DNA from: Paramarasmius palmivorus
Lineage: Eukaryota > Basidiomycota > Agaricomycetes > Agaricales > Marasmiaceae
DNA length: 64,000 nt
Assembly (NCBI GenBank): GCA_037176845.1
Contig: JAYKXP010000031.1
Coordinates: 310,001-374,000, forward strand
Direction of reading: 5' to 3'
Below, piece by piece: positions 59,874-64,000 of this stretch (position 1 is its first letter; each line of letters starts with the position of its first letter). The position numbers and the translations under genes were made by a program. Below the pieces are notes generated by a model. The model was not told the DNA's origin and ran no database searches. It worked only from the letters and a program-made list of their open reading frames with translations.

Positions 59874-61321
59874 ATGTCTGCTACCGTAACTCAAACCGTC
59901 ACTGAGGAATCGCAATCGGTACCTCAGGCTACCCTGACACTTCGTCCCGAATCTGGCGAACAAAAGAAAGAGGAAGCGAGCCAAGAATATCGTTACGCTC
60001 ATCTATTGCCAGCTTTCTCGCAGGATCGGTATCCCCCTCTGACACCATTCGAACACGTCGACCCAGCTTCCCGTGCTTTGACCCATTCCAATCCCCGAGC
60101 ATTCCTGGATAATGCAACCAGTATCATCGAGTTGACACCAAACCTTGGTACGGAAGTGCATGGTGTTGACCTGCTCAAGCTCGACTCTGATGGAAGAGAC
60201 CAGCTAGCATTGGAGGTGAGTGCCATGGCAATCACCATCTCAAACCTGACTAAGTAACTCTACAGGTAGCTAGAAGGGGTGTCGTGGTCTTCAGGGATCA
60301 GCAAGCATTCATCGACGCTGGTCCTGAGTCATACTTGGAATGGGGAAGACATTTTGGCCGGTACGTTCCTCGTTGACCCGTTGCGGAATCGCGAATTCAG
60401 CCCACTGCACTTTAGACTACACATTCATCCAACCTCCGGGCACCCTGCAAACTACCCACAGATTCATCTTGTGTACAAGTACGTTCCCCGGTCATCTTTC
60501 AAGGTCCATAATCTACAACGAACATGAACAGGGACGAGAACAAATCTTTCAACTTCGAGAGAGACGACAGCATCACTACATCACTCTGGCACTCGGACGT
60601 GTCCTACGAGCTGCAGCCTCCAGGGCTCACCACATTCTTCCTGCTTGCTCAGCCGAAGACTGGCGGGGATACCCTGTTCACAAGGTATGCACCTATTATT
60701 ACACCTCATCGATAACGTCTGACTCACCACGACTTCTACAGTCAGGTGTCGACGCTGAAGAAACTGTCGCCCCAATTTGTTGCATTCCTTCGCACACTCA
60801 AAGCTGTTCACTCCGGAGTTGAGCAAGCAGAATTCTCCCGTGCTGGAAAACGGGGAGGCGTTGTTCGCCGAGAGCCCGTGGAACACGTACACCCACTTGT
60901 CAGAAGACATCCAGTGACCGGAGAAGAAGCACTGTACGTCAACAGGCAGTTTACTCGCCGTATCGTTGGTTTGAAGCGCGAGGAATCAGGTATGTGTAAA
61001 TATAAGTCAGGGTGTTCTATGAAGCTGATCTTGTCCAACCTCAGAAAACATTCTGAAGTTCCTCTACGACCATATCGACAAAGGTGTTGATCTTCAGGCC
61101 CGTGTCAAGTGGACGCCGAACACTGTTGTACTCTGGGATAACCGAACTACTGCACACGTATGACCCTGACTTTTTCGACGTACAACATCAATCTAACTCA
61201 TTTTTACTAGTCTGCCATTGTCGATTACGGCGAATCGAAAGAACGTCGCCACGGAGCGCGCATTACTCCTCAGGCCGAGAGACCGATTCCAGCCCTCGAA
61301 GGCCTAGATTTGAACGCGTGA
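59874..61321 (+). CDS. TauD/TfdA-type 2-oxoglutarate-dependent sulfonate dioxygenase, 374 aa
   Basis: Seven exons (59874-60215, 60266-60360, 60416-60478, 60532-60684, 60742-60989, 61045-61157, 61211-61321) close to 375 codons. The Fe ligands are visible as WHSDVS (His-x-Asp), with a distal His-bearing segment after WTPNTVVLWDNRTTAH and the 2OG-binding Arg further on. The GVVVFRDQ strand and the GGDTLF strand are typical of the family. Relatives such as yeast Jlp1 release sulfite from taurine or other sulfonates, and others act on aryloxyalkanoates, so the substrate is uncertain. Located in the cytosol; no signal peptide. Confidence 0.9.
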
Positions 61322-61788
61322 AGGGAAAGCATCTAGACTTAGTAGAAAAATGTACAAAGCATAGAACGTGTATGTCCTCGGATATATCTCGTAAATGTAT
61401 TTTATAGGTAGGTATCTATGATTGCGGTACTTGTGGCCCGTCAGAGCCTAACGTTCTATCAAGGGATCATCCACGTTTTGATACTGACTAGTGCAAGTCG
61501 CGGATCGAGAGCGCTAGACATGAGCTAGACCTAGTACCTGTAAACGCAAATCTCGGTACCACGTCCGATACGACACATCTACGATCGCATGGGATTTTCC
61601 TGGAGAATATCCGGCTATGCGCTAGGTTTCTGCCGGTTCACCCATGGTAGCAAGGTACAATTCATACCTCTAGCAAGCTTCCAAAATTCCGTATCAATCA
61701 ATCTGACTACCGTTCAAATAACGCGAGAATACAATAATTAAAGTCCCAGGCATAGCAACATAGAGGGGTATCTCCACACAAAAAACCC
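61322..61788. other. Convergent spacer, no gene seen
   Basis: 467 bp between the 3' ends of the dioxygenase and the seven-TM gene. Nothing supported. Confidence 0.5.
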
Positions 61789-63023
61789 TTACACCAAACT
61801 GGTTGTTTTCCCCATCGAGCCCGAGGGTACAGAGGAGGAAGTGGTTGCCTCACTATCCGTAGGGCAGGATCGAGTCAAATTCAAATCCAACGTTGCATCC
61901 ACTTTTTCGGTACTCTCGTCGCCAACATTGAACGTCATGTGGGTCGAGGTCAGGTTCTGAGTCACCTCTTTCGACCAGGCTTTCCCCATCGCGACTCGAA
62001 GAATGATGAGTTGAGGTGAAATGGCCTAGATTCCCGAATGCTTGGATGAACGAATGAACGCAGTAAAAGGTGCGTGGTTACTTACGCAAAAGTCACCCCA
62101 AACCTGAACGAAAGCGATGGAGGTACTGCTATGCTGCGCATAGGTAATGACGTAGAGTATACCGAGGACCGTGAACGGTGCGGCAGACTCTATCATTATC
62201 GCGACGATACTTGTGTACATTGTCGCGTGCTCTGGGCCGAGGAGCGTCCTCATTTGGTTCCGAACTGCCAGGAGGCGTGCACATATAAGTAGCGTTACGA
62301 TAATGTTAACGCTCAGCGTGAGTGCCACATATGGCACACCAAAGTCCACGGCATTGCCTCTGAAGAAGTTTGCACCGGGCAGGGCACTCTCGTAGATGAG
62401 GAGAATCGACATGGCTGTATAGGTTTGACGTCAGCGAGAGGATGCGTAGGCTGTGATGAATACTGGAGATAGCGTACAGAAAGCCCCGAAGAAGAGGAGA
62501 ATAGGGAATGCAACCACTTTCCATGAGGAGGCCCATATCACGTAGCTGCGGTAGATCTAAGAGCGTTAAAGGGTTAGGATCAGCCAGCGGGGAATGTGTG
62601 GAAACTGGGCCCACCAGAAGTGCGTCCGATAGGAAATTCATAGCAACCCCCGCAGTAGTGCCAAGGGTGTTCACTGGGTCAGAAATATGTTCTTCAATGT
62701 AAATGGCAGGTCCGCCTTCCACTTCTCGGTGATCGATCCATGCAAACTGGCCGAACACAGCATTGCACGAAAGCGCTATGGTCCACAACAGCAATAAAAC
62801 TATGCTATAGCCGATGTAAAACTTTGACGCCGATTTAGCTCCATATTGTGGGCGAGACAGGAAATGGCATGTAAGAGCAAAAATGACGAGGTAAATACCT
62901 GGGAACTCATTTAGCTTGTCAGTATTCAATCATGCTCGTATGCACAGACATACCATATAGTATCCCCGTAAACTGGCCTCCGATGTAAAACGAGCGCTCA
63001 AACGTGAGGTCAATGCTGCTCAT
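61789..63023 (-). CDS. Seven-transmembrane protein of a basidiomycete family, 332 aa
   Basis: Five exons (63023-62954, 62898-62615, 62556-62478, 62414-62086, 62025-61789) close to 333 codons. Seven hydrophobic segments are visible, with an extracellular-looking N-terminus of about 20 residues and a Thr/Ser-rich cytosolic tail of about 65. Typical family marks are the YRSYVIW segment after helix 3, RLLAVRNQMR in loop 5 and ISPQLIILRVAMG near the end. The family is large in mushrooms and has no assigned function; a receptor-like role is only a guess. It is not a Ste3-type pheromone receptor by the sequence I see. Confidence 0.75.
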
Positions 63024-63424
63024 CCCTGTGGGGGCGTTGTCGTGTGGTAGGGGTCAGGAAGAAAGAGGGGACATCGTCCCCACGTCAAGGTCCAACTTTC
63101 TACAAGGAGAGCGCTCGGATTTCGCCAGCTTTCCATCACACTCCTATAGTAAGAAGCAAGCGAAATCAGTAAAAGAACTGTTCGGCTTCAAGACGGCGTG
63201 GGCCAGAAGAGACGGAATCTGTGATATGAGCCATTCAGCATGCATCATTGAGGTTGATCAACTGTCAATCCCGAGGAACAATCCCTGGGCGAAGGTCACT
63301 CCACCTCTAACAAGTATCGAATTCCCATTGGCCCTTTCTTGAACTCTTGAGTTTCTCCAAGTTCCGCAATTGAGAGGTACAAAAGGCACGGTTTGAGAAT
63401 TAGAGTGTCCCACACTAATCCGCG
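63024..63424. other. Intergenic, divergent promoters
   Basis: 401 bp between the seven-TM gene and the right-edge gene, which point away from each other. No supported gene. Confidence 0.5.
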
Positions 63425-64000
63425 ATGTCTACGGAGAGGATCATTAAACTGGACAAGGATGCGCCTAGTATGAAGTCATCCCCCTCTACCTCCCTACTGA
63501 TGCCAGACAGGCTACATGCCTAGTTACTCAGCTCCGGGAGGCCGCCAGCGTGTGCGCAGGTGCGTACGATAAAGGTAACTCGGTCAGGATGCCGCCTCCG
63601 AGACTGGGATGATTATTGTTTTGGTAGACGATCCTGGTCTTCGAAGCCTCATTGGAGGTGATTCAAGCGTAATGGAATCGGTATTCCTGGCCACTATAGG
63701 CGCTGCAAGTATCGGGGGGCATATCTATGCGGCTGTCAACGAGGATGCGAAAATGGTTGGCGTCGCAGTATGGTGGGGGCCGGGAGAGAACCCTTCCCGA
63801 ATTACGTGAGTTCGGGTTTGGGCGCTCAGCGCTGTTCTCCGGCGCTACTCACATACGTATACTACGATCTATCCTCTTCCTCAGCGACGAACACCGGCAG
63901 CAAGGCATCCCCGATGTCCAGGATTTATTGACTCCCGAGACGTTACAGTGGTACAAGGACACCGTGAGCTCCGCATAACTCCAAGCACCGCAAAACTGAT
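63425..64000 (+). CDS. Probable GNAT acetyltransferase, 5' part only
   Basis: The start is probably the ATG at 63425 (MSTERIIKLDKDAP). Later exons read DDPGLRSLIGGD, then a helix-strand segment with HIYAAVNED and VGVAVWWGPGE, matching the N-terminal half of fungal GCN5-related N-acetyltransferases, then LLTPETLQWYKD, after which a GTGAGC donor occurs at about 63964. The acetyl-CoA-binding motif (R/Q-x-x-G-x-G/A) would lie beyond the window edge. I could not make the first intron keep frame with the second exon, so the 5' model is unsettled. Confidence 0.5.

Noticed and set aside
61789..63023. Seven-TM gene as a pheromone receptor partner for the repeat peptide
   Set aside because: It lacks Ste2/Ste3 signatures I could recognise and is 22 kb away. 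No evidence links the two.

Overview
The window looks like nuclear DNA of a mushroom-forming basidiomycete (Agaricomycetes). Introns are dense and short, about 41-81 bp, with GT-AG ends and two GC-AG cases. The mobile elements and dioxygenase are of kinds known from that class: KDZ and Plavaka transposons, a copia relative, and a TET/JBP-like 2OG-Fe(II) oxygenase. Housekeeping proteins (MCM3, Prp17, Prp19, Sgt2, RINT1/Tip20) have fungal sequences. I joined exons by hand. For most multi-exon genes the coding lengths close to a whole number of codons, which supports the splice models.

Layout. 1-16 kb: three lineage-specific unknown genes (632, 490 and 970 aa), a TET/JBP-like gene split by a 3.0-kb near-perfect palindrome, and a copia remnant with protease but no integrase or reverse transcriptase. 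16-25 kb: two neighbouring genes with RNase H1 N-terminal (viroplasmin-like) domains, the first carrying an in-frame TGA; a small basic unknown gene; and a decayed KDZ transposase. 26-32 kb: a truncated Plavaka transposase, a divergent companion gene and an unknown nuclear-type gene. 33-48.9 kb: an intron-containing tRNA-Gly, then a conserved block of RINT1/TIP20, MCM3, a tiny secreted repeat-peptide precursor, PRP17/CDC40, a Myb plus C2H2 zinc-finger factor, SGT2 and PRP19. 49-64 kb: an ABCC transporter, an OPT transporter divergent from a TauD-type dioxygenase, a seven-TM protein, and the 5' part of a probable GNAT acetyltransferase running off the right edge.

The most striking item is a 69-residue gene at 39541-39811 on the minus strand, assembled from two short exons. 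It encodes a signal peptide, an acidic spacer and three identical ten-residue units, each ending in Arg-Arg. The three DNA copies differ from each other at 5 to 8 of 30 bases, every difference silent, so selection appears to act on the peptide. This is the architecture of a Kex2-processed repeat precursor (alpha-factor-like, KEP or dikaritin-like).

A second notable item is the palindrome at 5485-8484. It has 1,422-bp arms with no difference seen, around a diverged 156-bp centre. It sits in the dioxygenase coding sequence so that precise removal with a CG target duplication restores a frame-correct 489-residue protein with its catalytic residues present. Co-occurrence of a TET/JBP-like gene, a KDZ element and Plavaka within 25 kb fits the known association of these families in mushroom genomes. 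No operons are expected. Several neighbours share short divergent promoters: SGT2/PRP19 (94 bp), Plavaka/companion (145 bp) and PRP17/Myb (158 bp).
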